64,000 bases of DNA from Demequina mangrovi (GTDB lineage: Bacteria > Actinomycetota > Actinomycetes > Actinomycetales > Demequinaceae), in NCBI RefSeq assembly GCF_000759715.1, contig NZ_BBLU01000006.1, positions 62,001 to 126,000 on the forward strand, read 5' to 3'. Below, piece by piece: positions 17,067-26,101 of this stretch. A program made the position numbers and the translations under genes. Within the stretch, counting starts at the first letter, position 1; each line of letters starts with the position of its first letter. The notes below the pieces were generated by a model, which saw nothing but the letters and a program-made list of their open reading frames with translations, did not search any database and was not told where the DNA came from.

Positions 17067-18605
17067 ATGCCGGACCTCGCGATGCGCCCGAACCGCGTCG
17101 CCGGCGCCCTGCTGACCGCCATCGAGGCGCGCGTCGGCGGCGACCTGCACGGACCCGATGCGCGCGTCACCGGAGCGACCGTGGACTCGCGCGGCGTCGA
17201 GCCGGGCGACCTGTTCTGCGCGCTGCCCGGAGAGAACGTGCACGGTGCGCGCTTCGCCGCCCAGGCCGTCGAGAACGGCGCCGCCGCGATCCTCACGGAC
17301 CTCGCGGGCGCCGACGAGTGCCGCGCCACGGGTGTGCCCGTGCTCGTCTCGACGCATGCGCGCCGCTCCGCCGCGCTCGCCGCCGCCGAGATCTACGGCG
17401 ATCCGTCGCGCGACTTCCCGCTGATCGGGCTCACCGGCACCAACGGCAAGACCACCACCGCGTTCCTCACCGAGGGCGCGCTGCGCTCGGTGCATGCCAA
17501 GGTCGGTCTGCTCGGGACGGTCGAGATGCGCATCGGCGACGAGGCGGCGCCCGCCGCCCGCACCACCACCGAGGCGCCGATGCTCCAGGGCCTGCTCGCC
17601 CGCATGCGCGAGGCCGGGGTCACCGCGGCCGTGGCCGAGGCATCGTCCCAGGCCATCGCGCTCGAGCGCGTCACCGCGACCCGTTTCGCCGTGGTCCTGT
17701 TCACCAACCTCTCGCACGAGCACCTCGACTTCCACCACACCATGGAGGAGTACTTCGAGGAGAAGGCCCGCATCTTCACGCCGGAGTTCGCCGAGCGCGC
17801 GGTGGTGCTGGTCGACGACGAGTGGGGACGGCGCCTGGTCGACGAGGTCTTCGTGCCGGTCGAGACCGTCGCGACCCGGCCCGGCACGCCGTGGGCCGAC
17901 TGGAACGCGATCGACGCGGTGCCGACCGACCGCGGCGGCATGCGCTTCGTGCTCGTCGCTCCCGACCGCTCGCGTCACGACGTCGAGATCCCGCTGCCCG
18001 GGCTCATCAACGTCTCCAACGCGACCGGTGCGATCGTCGCGGCGCACGCGGTCGGCGTGCCGCTCGAGGACGCGATCCGCGGCGTCGAGACGGCGCGTGC
18101 GGTCCCCGGCCGCACCGAGATCGTCACCACGCGCGACGCGGAGACCCCGATGACGGTGGTCGACTACGCGCACACGCCCGACGGGATCGCGAGCGTGCTC
18201 GACGCGATGCGCCTCGTGACGCCGGGGCGCATCTTCATCGTCTTCGGCTGCGACGGGCTGCGCGACGACTCCAAGCGCCCGGGGCTCGGCACCGCGGCCG
18301 CCACGCACGCGGACGTCGTCATCGTCACCGACGAGAACCCCCGCACCGAGCCGCCCGAGCACATCCGGGCGCGCATCCTCGAGGGCGTCGACGCCCAGCG
18401 GCCCGGCCGCCGCGACGTGCTCGAGGTCTTCCCGCGCGCCGAGGCCATCGCGGCCGCGGTCCGGCTCGCCGGGCCCGAGGACACCATCATCGCCACCGGC
18501 AAGGGGCACGAGACCACACAGGAGATCGACGGAGTGCATCACCCGTACACGGACGCCGGGGCGTTCCTCGAGGCGCTGGCCCGATCGCGCGAGGAGCGCG
18601 CGTGA
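17067..18605 (+). CDS. murE: UDP-MurNAc-tripeptide synthetase
   Basis: MurE adds the third, diamino acid residue to UDP-MurNAc-L-Ala-D-Glu in the cytosol using ATP. The product is 512 aa. The N-terminal uracil-binding domain has TVDSRGVEPGDLFCALPG, the ATP loop is GLTGTNGKTTTAF, and there is EASSQAI, a carbamylated-Lys region (HHTMEEYFEEKARIF) and the C-terminal FGCDGLRDDSKRP. The diamino-acid recognition loop reads TDENPRTEPP; meso-DAP enzymes usually have DNPR. Glu therefore replaces the usual Asp, so the amino acid added (meso-DAP, ornithine or lysine) is uncertain. It overlaps murF as GTGA. Confidence 0.94.
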   Translation: MPDLAMRPNRVAGALLTAIEARVGGDLHGPDARVTGATVDSRGVEPGDLFCALPGENVHGARFAAQAVENGAAAILTDLAGADECRATGVPVLVSTHARRSAALAAAEIYGDPSRDFPLIGLTGTNGKTTTAFLTEGALRSVHAKVGLLGTVEMRIGDEAAPAARTTTEAPMLQGLLARMREAGVTAAVAEASSQAIALERVTATRFAVVLFTNLSHEHLDFHHTMEEYFEEKARIFTPEFAERAVVLVDDEWGRRLVDEVFVPVETVATRPGTPWADWNAIDAVPTDRGGMRFVLVAPDRSRHDVEIPLPGLINVSNATGAIVAAHAVGVPLEDAIRGVETARAVPGRTEIVTTRDAETPMTVVDYAHTPDGIASVLDAMRLVTPGRIFIVFGCDGLRDDSKRPGLGTAAATHADVVIVTDENPRTEPPEHIRARILEGVDAQRPGRRDVLEVFPRAEAIAAAVRLAGPEDTIIATGKGHETTQEIDGVHHPYTDAGAFLEALARSREERA

Positions 18606-19981
18606 GGCCGGTCACGGCGCAGTGGGTCGCGAACGCGGTGGGCGGAACGCTCGCCGCCGACGTCGACGCCATGGTGCTCGGCGTCGACAAGGACTCGCGC
18701 GCGGTCCGGCCCGGCTGGCTCTACGTCGCCTTCATCGGCGAGCGCGTCGACGGCCACGACTTCGTGCCGCAGGCGATCGAGGCCGGCGCCGCGCTGTGCC
18801 TCGTGTCCGAGCCCGTCGACGCCCCGCACGTGCTCGTCGCGGACGTCCAGGCCGCGCTCGGCGACCTGGCGCGCGCCTACCTCGCGCTGCTGCGCGCCGA
18901 GAGCGGGATCACGGTCATCGGGATCACCGGCTCCAACGGCAAGACCACCACCAAGGACCTCCTCGCGCAGGCGCTTCCCGACGTGGTCGCGCCGGTCGGC
19001 AGCTTCAACAACGAGATCGGGATGCCGCTCACGGTGCTGCGCGCCGACGCCTCGACGCGCTTCCTCGTGCTCGAGATGGGCGCGAGCGGCCTCGGCCACA
19101 TCGACTACCTCACCTCGATCGCGCCTCTCGACATCGCGGTGGTCCTCACCGTCGGCACGGCGCACATGGGGGAGTACGCCTCGCCGGACGATGTCGCGGT
19201 CGCCAAGAGCGAGATCGTGCGCGGGCTGGTGCCCGGCGGCGTCGCGATCGTCAACGGGGACGATGCCCGGGTCGCGCCGATGGCCGCGCTCGCCGAGCGC
19301 GCGCTCGTCTTCGGCAACGGGCACGGCGACCTCGCCGCGCGCGGCGTGGTGACCGAGCGCGGACGAGCCTCGCTCGAGGTCGCGCTGGCGGGCGACTCCG
19401 GGACGGTGCTGCCGCGCCGCACGCTGTCGCTCGTGGGAGAGCACCACGTCACCAACGCCCTCGCCGCGCTGGGCGTGTGCCTCGAATGCGGCCTCGATCC
19501 CGAGGACGCCTGGGAGCGGGTCGCCGCCGCGGGCCCCGTGTCGGCGCACCGCATGGCCGTCACCGAGCGCCCCGACGGCGTCACCGTGATCGACGACGCG
19601 TACAACGCCTCGATCGAGTCCGTGCGGGCCGCGCTGCGCGCCCTCAAGCTCGTCGCCGACGGCGGGCGCACCTTCGCGGTGCTGGGCGAGATCCGTGAGC
19701 TCGGCGACGCGTCGGTGACCATCCACGATCAGATCGGCACCGAGGTGGTGCGCCTCCGGATCGACCGCACCGTCATCGTGGGCGAGGGCGCCCGTCCGGC
19801 CTTCGTCGCCGCGGTGCGCGAGGGCTCGTGGGGCGACGAGGCGGCCTACGTCGATACAATCGGCGAGGCGCGCGCGCTCCTCGAGGATGCGCTCGCACCA
19901 GGGGACACCGTCCTCGTCAAGGCCTCGCACGGCTCCGGCCTGTGGGAGCTCGCAGACCAGCTCGTGGGAGGAGCCCGATGA
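18602..19981 (+). CDS. murF: UDP-MurNAc-tripeptide--D-Ala-D-Ala ligase
   Basis: MurF completes the UDP-MurNAc-pentapeptide by adding D-Ala-D-Ala. The 459 aa protein shows DKDSRAVRPGWLYVAFIGER at the N-terminal domain, the P-loop GITGSNGKTTTKDL, NNEIGMPLTVL, EMGASGLGHI, and the C-terminal domain with IDDAYNASIESVRAAL and VLGEIRELGD. It starts at GTG 18602 inside a 4-nt overlap with murE and ends in an ATGA overlap with mraY, so translation of the three is probably coupled. Confidence 0.95.
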   Translation: MRPVTAQWVANAVGGTLAADVDAMVLGVDKDSRAVRPGWLYVAFIGERVDGHDFVPQAIEAGAALCLVSEPVDAPHVLVADVQAALGDLARAYLALLRAESGITVIGITGSNGKTTTKDLLAQALPDVVAPVGSFNNEIGMPLTVLRADASTRFLVLEMGASGLGHIDYLTSIAPLDIAVVLTVGTAHMGEYASPDDVAVAKSEIVRGLVPGGVAIVNGDDARVAPMAALAERALVFGNGHGDLAARGVVTERGRASLEVALAGDSGTVLPRRTLSLVGEHHVTNALAALGVCLECGLDPEDAWERVAAAGPVSAHRMAVTERPDGVTVIDDAYNASIESVRAALRALKLVADGGRTFAVLGEIRELGDASVTIHDQIGTEVVRLRIDRTVIVGEGARPAFVAAVREGSWGDEAAYVDTIGEARALLEDALAPGDTVLVKASHGSGLWELADQLVGGAR

Positions 19982-21063
19982 AGGCGGTGGTGTTCGCGGC
20001 AGGGCTCGGAGTCCTGCTCTCGCTGGCGCTGACCCCGGTGCTGATCCGCTACCTCACTCAGCGTCAGCTCGGACAGTTCATCCGCGAGGACGGCCCCGCG
20101 AGCCACCACGTCAAGCGCGGCACGCCTCAGATGGGCGGCCTCGTCATCATCCTCTCGACCGTGGTCGCCTGGCTCGCAGGCAACCTGCTCGTGGGACGCG
20201 CGCCGAGCGCCTCGTCCATGCTCGTCGTGTTCCTCATGGTCGGGCTCGGCTTCGTGGGCTTCCTCGACGACGCGATCAAGATCTCGAGGGAGAGATCCCT
20301 CGGTCTCAAGGCACGGTGGAAGTTCCTGGGGCAGGGCGTGGTGGGCATCACGTTCGGCGTCCTCGCGCTGCAGTTCCCCAACGACCAGGACGTGACGCCG
20401 GCGGACACCGCGATCTCGTTCCTTCGCGACACGAACATCGACCTCGCGATCTGGGGGCCGACCATCGGCCTCATCCTCTTCGTCATCTGGTCGAACCTGC
20501 TCATCACCGCGTGGTCGAACGCCGTGAACCTCACCGACGGCCTCGACGGCCTCGCCTCGGGCACGGCGGTGATCTTCTTCGCCGCCTACGTGCTCATCGG
20601 CGTGTGGCAGATCAACCAGACGTGCGGCGTCACCGACGCGGGAGGCACCTGCTACGAGGTTCGCGACCCGTGGGACCTCGCGATCCTCGCCGGCGCGATC
20701 GCCGGCGCGTGCCTCGGCTTCCTGTGGTGGAACACGAGCCCTGCGAAGATCTTCATGGGAGACACCGGATCGCTCGCCATCGGCGGCGCGATCGCGGGCA
20801 TGACCATGGTGACCCGCACCGAGCTGCTCGGCGTGGTCGTCGGCGGCCTGTTCGTGCTCGAGGTCGCGAGCGCGGTGCTCCAGATCGGCTACTTCAAGAT
20901 GTCCGGCGGCAAACGCCTGTTCAAGATGGCGCCCATCCACCATCACTTCGAGCTCATGGGCTGGGGTGAGGTGACCATCGTGGTGCGCTTCTGGATCATC
21001 GCCGCGATGTTCACCGGCCTGGGCATCGGCATCTTCTACGCGGAGTGGGTGGCATCGCTGTGA
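19978..21063 (+). CDS. mraY: Phospho-N-acetylmuramoyl-pentapeptide transferase
   Basis: MraY transfers phospho-MurNAc-pentapeptide from UDP to undecaprenyl phosphate in the membrane, making lipid I. The 361 aa protein has about ten membrane helices and the family motifs GTPQMGGL, FLDDAIK (the Asp-Asp pair), NAVNLTDGLDGLA, FMGDTGSLA and APIHHHFE. GGGAGGAG precedes its ATG. It overlaps murF by 4 nt and murD by 4 nt. Confidence 0.96.
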   Translation: MKAVVFAAGLGVLLSLALTPVLIRYLTQRQLGQFIREDGPASHHVKRGTPQMGGLVIILSTVVAWLAGNLLVGRAPSASSMLVVFLMVGLGFVGFLDDAIKISRERSLGLKARWKFLGQGVVGITFGVLALQFPNDQDVTPADTAISFLRDTNIDLAIWGPTIGLILFVIWSNLLITAWSNAVNLTDGLDGLASGTAVIFFAAYVLIGVWQINQTCGVTDAGGTCYEVRDPWDLAILAGAIAGACLGFLWWNTSPAKIFMGDTGSLAIGGAIAGMTMVTRTELLGVVVGGLFVLEVASAVLQIGYFKMSGGKRLFKMAPIHHHFELMGWGEVTIVVRFWIIAAMFTGLGIGIFYAEWVASL

Positions 21064-22436
21064 CGGAGCCGACGACCCTCGAGGGCCGTCGCGTCCTCAT
21101 CCTCGGCACGGGCGTCGCGGGGACCTCCGCCGCCGAGGTGACGCGCGAGCTCGGCGGCACGCCCGTGACCGTCGACGCGAACGGCACCGCGGACCACCGC
21201 GACGTCGCCGAGGTCGACCTCTCGACCGTCGACGTGGTGATGGCGTCCCCGGGCTTCGCCCCGCACTCCGGCGCGGTGCGCGCGTGCGAGGACGCCGGCC
21301 TCGAGATCTGGTCGGAGATGGAGTTCGCGTGGCGCGTGCGCCGCCCGGGCATCCCGTGGGTCATGGTCACCGGCACCAACGGCAAGACCACCACCACGCA
21401 GATGGTCGGCGCGATCGCGAAGGCGGGCGGGCTCGACGTGCGCGTGTGCGGCAACATGGGCATCCCCGTGATCCACGCCGCGCGCGAGGAGTCCGATCTG
21501 GTGGCCGTCGAGATCGCGAGCCTCCAGCTCCACTTCGCGCACACCATCTCCCCGCATGCCGCGGTGTGCCTCAACGCCGACGACGACCACACCGACTGGC
21601 ACGGCAGCCTCGAGGCCTACCGCGCCGACAAGGCGAAGGTCTTCCAGCACGTGCAGGTCGCGTGCGTGTACCCGGCGGCCGACGCGCGCGTCGAGGCGAT
21701 GGTCGCGGACGCCGACGTGGTCGAGGGGGCGCGCGCCGTGGGCGTGACGCTCGGCTCGCCCGGGCCCAGCCAGCTGGGCGTGGTCGAGGGGCTGCTGGTC
21801 GACCGCGCGTTCGTGCCCGACCGCCATCGCCAGGCCGCGGAGATCGGCGAGATCGACGACCTCGCGCACCTCGTCGCCGGCGACGTCCCGCCGTACCTCG
21901 TGGTGAACGCCCTCGCCGCCGCGGCGCTGTGCCGCGCGGTCGGGGTCGCGCCCGAGGCGGTGCGCGACGGGCTGCGCACGTTCCGCCTGGACCAGCATCG
22001 GACCGCGTGGGTCCGCGATCTCGACGAGGTCGCGTACGTCGACGACTCGAAGGCGACCAACGCGCACGCGGTGCAGGCGGCCTTCGGCGGCCGACGCGAG
22101 CGGTCCGTGGTGTGGATCGCGGGCGGGCTCGCGAAGGGTCAGGAGTTCTCGGGGCTCGTCGAGGAGATCGCGGACCGCGTGAGGGCGGCCGTGCTCATCG
22201 GCGTCGACCAGGAGCCGCTGCGCGACGCCCTCGCGACACACGCGCCCGATATACCCGTCCTGGCCGTTCCACCGGGGGAGGATGTGATGCAGCGGGCGGT
22301 CGATGCGGCCCGCGGGCTCGCGGAGGCGGGGGACACGGTCCTCCTGTCACCTGCCTGCGCATCGATGGATCAGTTCCGCAGCTACGCGGACCGAGGAGAG
22401 GCGTTCACCAGAGCGGTGGAGGCATTGGACCGCTAG
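21060..22436 (+). CDS. murD: UDP-MurNAc-L-alanine--D-glutamate ligase
   Basis: MurD adds D-Glu to UDP-MurNAc-L-Ala. The 458 aa protein begins with a Rossmann-like LILGTGVAGTSAA, has the P-loop MVTGTNGKTTTTQM, EIASLQLH, the DDDHTDWHGSLEAYRADKAKVF region, NALAAAALCRA and a C-terminal YVDDSKATNAHAV. I chose GTG 21060 because it overlaps the mraY stop as GTGA like its neighbours; an in-frame GTG at 21045 would add five residues. The gene ends 8 nt before ftsW. Confidence 0.94.
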   Translation: MTEPTTLEGRRVLILGTGVAGTSAAEVTRELGGTPVTVDANGTADHRDVAEVDLSTVDVVMASPGFAPHSGAVRACEDAGLEIWSEMEFAWRVRRPGIPWVMVTGTNGKTTTTQMVGAIAKAGGLDVRVCGNMGIPVIHAAREESDLVAVEIASLQLHFAHTISPHAAVCLNADDDHTDWHGSLEAYRADKAKVFQHVQVACVYPAADARVEAMVADADVVEGARAVGVTLGSPGPSQLGVVEGLLVDRAFVPDRHRQAAEIGEIDDLAHLVAGDVPPYLVVNALAAAALCRAVGVAPEAVRDGLRTFRLDQHRTAWVRDLDEVAYVDDSKATNAHAVQAAFGGRRERSVVWIAGGLAKGQEFSGLVEEIADRVRAAVLIGVDQEPLRDALATHAPDIPVLAVPPGEDVMQRAVDAARGLAEAGDTVLLSPACASMDQFRSYADRGEAFTRAVEALDR

Positions 22437-22444
22437 GAGGTGAC

Positions 22445-23641
22445 ATGACGGCGACTGCCGCCAGGCCGGAGAGCGCCGTCACCGCATGGCGCTCGCCCCT
22501 CACCTCGTACTACCTGCTCGCGTTCGCGACCGGGATCCTGCTCATCGTCGGGCTCGCGGTCGTGCTGTCGAGCTCCTCGGTCGCGTCGATCCGGACGGGC
22601 AGCAGCGCGTACACCGGGTTCCTCACGCAGGTCGTCGCGCTCGTCGTGGGCCTCGCGGCGCTCACCGTCGGCTCACGCCTGCCGGTGAAGTTCTGGAAGC
22701 GCATCGCGCCGTGGGTCCTGTACGGCTCGATGGCGCTGCTCGGCGTGGTCCTCGCGACGGGCTACGCGGTCGGCGGCAACAAGGCATGGATCCGCATCGC
22801 GGGCTTCAGCCTGCAGCCGTCCGAGATCGCGAAGCTCGGTCTCGCGCTCTACCTCGGCGTGGTGCTGTCGCGGTTCCGCAAGCGGCTCACCAACCCGAAG
22901 GACATCATGGTCCCCGGCGGCATCATGGCGATCGTCGTCATCGGCCTGGTGCTCGCGGGCAAGGACATGGGAACCGCGATGATCCTCATGGTGGTCGTCG
23001 GCGTCGCCTTCTGGGTCGCGGGCGTGCCCGCGCGGTTCTTCGGCCTCGCGGGGCTGCTGCTCGCCGTCGGACTGTTCCTCCTCGTGCTCGACGCCGACTC
23101 GCGCGTGGCCCGCATCACCGACTGGGCCAACGGCGACTCGAGCTGGCAGCAGCTGCACGGCACGTGGGCGCTCGCGTCGGGCGGGCTGTGGGGCCTGGGC
23201 CCCGGCATGAGCCGCGAGAAGTGGGGCTGGCTGCCCGCGTCCGACAACGACTACATCTTCGCGATCATCGGCGAGGAGTTCGGGCTCTTCGGCACGCTCG
23301 TCATCCTGGGCGCGTACGCCATGATCCTCATCGCCGTCACCCGCATCGTCCTGCGCAGCACCGACCTGTTCGTGCAGATCGCGGGCGCCGCGATCGGCGC
23401 CTGGATCGTGGTCCAGGCCTGCGTCAACATCGCCGTCGTCCTCGAGCTCGCGCCCGTCACGGGCGTGCCGCTCCCGCTCGTCTCCTCCGGAGGATCGTCC
23501 CTCATCATGTCCCTCGCCGCCGTCGGTGTGCTCATGTCCTTCGCCCGGAACGAGCCGGGCGCGCCCGAGGCGCTCGCCGCGCGCACCTCGGTGGTGCGCC
23601 GCTCGCTCGCCGTGCTCTCCCCGAGGCGGCGCCGTGGCTAG
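22445..23641 (+). CDS. ftsW: Septal peptidoglycan polymerase FtsW (SEDS family)
   Basis: A 398 aa polytopic membrane protein of the SEDS glycosyltransferases that polymerises lipid II with FtsI at the septum. There are about ten membrane helices. The motifs are GGNKAWIRIAGFSLQPSEIAKL, AGKDMGTAMI (the catalytic Asp region), GLGPGMSREKWGWLPASDNDYIFAIIGEEFGL and LPLVSSGGSSL. AGGAGGTGA lies just before the ATG, the strongest Shine-Dalgarno in the cluster. It overlaps murG by 8 nt. Confidence 0.95.
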   Translation: MTATAARPESAVTAWRSPLTSYYLLAFATGILLIVGLAVVLSSSSVASIRTGSSAYTGFLTQVVALVVGLAALTVGSRLPVKFWKRIAPWVLYGSMALLGVVLATGYAVGGNKAWIRIAGFSLQPSEIAKLGLALYLGVVLSRFRKRLTNPKDIMVPGGIMAIVVIGLVLAGKDMGTAMILMVVVGVAFWVAGVPARFFGLAGLLLAVGLFLLVLDADSRVARITDWANGDSSWQQLHGTWALASGGLWGLGPGMSREKWGWLPASDNDYIFAIIGEEFGLFGTLVILGAYAMILIAVTRIVLRSTDLFVQIAGAAIGAWIVVQACVNIAVVLELAPVTGVPLPLVSSGGSSLIMSLAAVGVLMSFARNEPGAPEALAARTSVVRRSLAVLSPRRRRG

Positions 23642-24746
23642 CCTCCTGCTCGCCGGCGGGGGCACCGCCGGCCACGTCAACCCCCTGCTCGCCTGCAGCG
23701 CGGCGCTGCTCGAGCGCGGTCACGACGTCACCGCGGTCGGCACCGCCGACGGGCTCGAGGCGGACCTCGTGCCGCGCGCGGGCCTCGACCTCATCGCGAT
23801 CGAGAAGGTGCCCTTCCCGCGTCGGCCGGACGGCGCCGCGCTGCGCTTCCCGTCGCGCCTGCGCGCCGCGGTCAAGGCGAGCGAGGCCGCGATCGACCAG
23901 GTGAAGGCCGATGCGGTGGTCGGCTTCGGCGGCTACGTCTCGACGCCCGTGTACCTGGCCGCGCGGCGCCGCGGGCTGCCCATCATCGTGCACGAGGCGA
24001 ACGCCAAGCCCGGCATCGCTAACAAGCTCGGTGCGCGCCTCACCACTCATGTCGCCGTGACGTTCCCCGGCACGCCGCTGCGCCACGCGCAGGTGACGGG
24101 GCTGCCGCTGCGCCCGGAGCTCGAGTCCCTCGCGGCGCGGCTGCGCGATCCCGAGGGGCGCGCCGAGGCCGGTCGCGTCGCGAAGGCCCAGCGAGGCTGG
24201 CCCGAGGACGCGCCCGTGCTGCTGGTGTTCGGCGGCTCGCTCGGCGCCGCGAGCCTCAACGCCGCGCTCGCGCCGGCGGTCGGGACGCTCGTGTCGCGCG
24301 GCATCCACGTCATCCACCTCACCGGCAAGGGCAAGACCGAGGAGGCGTACCGCGCCCAGGCCGAGCTGCCGTCCGCGCAGCGCGGCATGTACGCCGTGTC
24401 CGAGTACGCCCACGACATGGCCGCGGCGTTCGCTGCCGCCGATGCGGTGGTGTGCCGCTCGGGCGCCGCGACGGTGTGCGAGATCGGCGCGCTCGGTCTC
24501 CCCGCCCTCTACGTGCCGCTTCCGCACGGCAACGGCGAGCAGGCGCTCAACGCCTCCGCCGCCGTCGAGGCGGGCGCGGCGCTGTTGGTGCGCGACGACG
24601 CCCTCACGCCCGCGGGCCTCGTGCTGCACGCCGAGCGGATGCTGCTCGACCCCGACGAGGGGCCGCGCATGCGCGAGGCGACCCGCGGCATCGGTATCGC
24701 CGACGGCGCCGCGCGGCTGTCCGACATGATCGAGGGTGCGCTGTGA
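23634..24746 (+). CDS. murG: UDP-GlcNAc--lipid I N-acetylglucosamine transferase
   Basis: MurG, a peripheral GT-B glycosyltransferase, adds GlcNAc to lipid I to make lipid II on the inner membrane face. The 370 aa protein has the N-terminal LLAGGGTAGHVNPLLA loop, GFGGYVSTPVYLAA, HEANAKPGIANKL, VFGGSLGAASLN and the UDP-binding CRSGAATVCEIGALGLPALYVPLPHGNGEQ. It begins with GTG inside ftsW (8-nt overlap) and ends in a GTGA overlap with murC. Confidence 0.95.
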   Translation: MASLLLAGGGTAGHVNPLLACSAALLERGHDVTAVGTADGLEADLVPRAGLDLIAIEKVPFPRRPDGAALRFPSRLRAAVKASEAAIDQVKADAVVGFGGYVSTPVYLAARRRGLPIIVHEANAKPGIANKLGARLTTHVAVTFPGTPLRHAQVTGLPLRPELESLAARLRDPEGRAEAGRVAKAQRGWPEDAPVLLVFGGSLGAASLNAALAPAVGTLVSRGIHVIHLTGKGKTEEAYRAQAELPSAQRGMYAVSEYAHDMAAAFAAADAVVCRSGAATVCEIGALGLPALYVPLPHGNGEQALNASAAVEAGAALLVRDDALTPAGLVLHAERMLLDPDEGPRMREATRGIGIADGAARLSDMIEGAL

Positions 24747-26101
24747 CGGACCGGATCCACTTCATCGGCGTCGGCGGCTCGGGCATGTCCGCAGTCGCGC
24801 GCCTCATCGCGGCTCGCGGCTTCGACGTGAGCGGCACCAACCTCACCGAGACCGCGTACTTCTCCGCGCTCCGCGACGCCGGGATGGACGTGCGGCTCGG
24901 CCACGATGCGGCGATCGTCGACGGCGCGGCCGCGGTGGTCGTGTCCACGGCGGTGCGCGAGACCAACGTCGAGCTGGCCCGCGCCCGCGAGCTCGGGATC
25001 CCGGTGTGGCACCGCTCGGAGGGGCTGGTGCGTGCGCTCGAGGGCCAGCGCCTCGTCGCGGTCGCGGGCTCGCACGGGAAGACCACCACCTCGGCGATGG
25101 TCGCTCATTCGCTTCACCGCAGCGGGATCGACGCCGGCTTCGCCGTCGGCGCGCGCGTGTTCGGCATCGAGGGCGCGGTGGCCGGCGGCTACGCCGGCAC
25201 CGCCGACATCTCGGTGCTCGAGGCGGACGAGTCGGACGGCTCGTTCCTGCGCTACCGCCCCGAGGTCGCCATCCTGCTCAACATCGAGCCCGACCACCTC
25301 GACCATCACGGCACCGTGGAGAACCTGCACCGCGCCTTCGCCGACTTCGCGGCGCAGTCGCGCACCGTCGTCGCGTGCATCGACGACGAGGTGGTGCGCG
25401 GGCTCGCGGACCGGGCGCGCGCGGCGGGGACCCGGGTGCTCACCTACGGCGCTGCTCCCGACGCGGATGCGGTGGTCGGCCCCGACACGGTGACGCGGGA
25501 CGGTCGCGCGTATCCGCTCGCCGTCTCGGCGCCGGGGCAGCACAACCGGCTCAACGCGACCGCGGCGTGGCTCGCGGCCGTGGAGATGGGCGCGGATCCC
25601 GAGGAGGCGATCGCGGCCTTCGCCACGTTCGCGGGAACCGGCCGCCGCTACCAGCGCCGCGGCGAGGCCGCAGGCGTCACCGTGATCGACGACTACGCGC
25701 ATCACCCCACCGAGGTGGCCGCGCTCATGCGCGCCGCGCGCGACGCGGGCGTGGGGCGCATCGTCGTGCTGTTCCAGCCCGCGCTCTTCACGCGCACGAA
25801 GGAGCACGCGGAGAGCTTCGGCCGGGCGCTCTCGGTGCCCGACGCCGCGGTGGTCCTCGCGCCGGTGTTCGGCGACCGCGAGGACCCGATCCCCGGGGTG
25901 AGCTCCGCCTCGATCGCCGAGCATGCGCGCATGCCCGAGGGCTCCACCCTCACGCTCGCGGCGGACCTGGAGGAGGCGGCGCGCCTCGCGGCGGACGCGG
26001 CACGGCCGGGCGACACCGTCTTCACGGTCGGCTCGGGCACCGTCACCCTCGCCGCCGACTGGATCCTCGCGCGCCTCGCCGAACGGGGCACGGATGGCTG
26101 A
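24743..26101 (+). CDS. murC: UDP-N-acetylmuramate--L-alanine ligase
   Basis: MurC starts the peptide stem by adding L-Ala to UDP-MurNAc. The 452 aa protein opens HFIGVGGSGMSAVARL, has the P-loop AVAGSHGKTTTSAM, EADESDGSFL, NIEPDHLDHHGTVENL, GQHNRLNATAAWLA and IDDYAHHPTEVAA. It starts at GTG 24743 within a 4-nt overlap with murG and overlaps ftsQ by 8 nt. Confidence 0.95.
   Translation: MTDRIHFIGVGGSGMSAVARLIAARGFDVSGTNLTETAYFSALRDAGMDVRLGHDAAIVDGAAAVVVSTAVRETNVELARARELGIPVWHRSEGLVRALEGQRLVAVAGSHGKTTTSAMVAHSLHRSGIDAGFAVGARVFGIEGAVAGGYAGTADISVLEADESDGSFLRYRPEVAILLNIEPDHLDHHGTVENLHRAFADFAAQSRTVVACIDDEVVRGLADRARAAGTRVLTYGAAPDADAVVGPDTVTRDGRAYPLAVSAPGQHNRLNATAAWLAAVEMGADPEEAIAAFATFAGTGRRYQRRGEAAGVTVIDDYAHHPTEVAALMRAARDAGVGRIVVLFQPALFTRTKEHAESFGRALSVPDAAVVLAPVFGDREDPIPGVSSASIAEHARMPEGSTLTLAADLEEAARLAADAARPGDTVFTVGSGTVTLAADWILARLAERGTDG

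Noticed and set aside
17067..19981. murE-murF fusion
   Set aside because: A frame runs through the region, but a clear TGA stop of murE overlaps the GTG of murF in another frame; they are two coupled genes.
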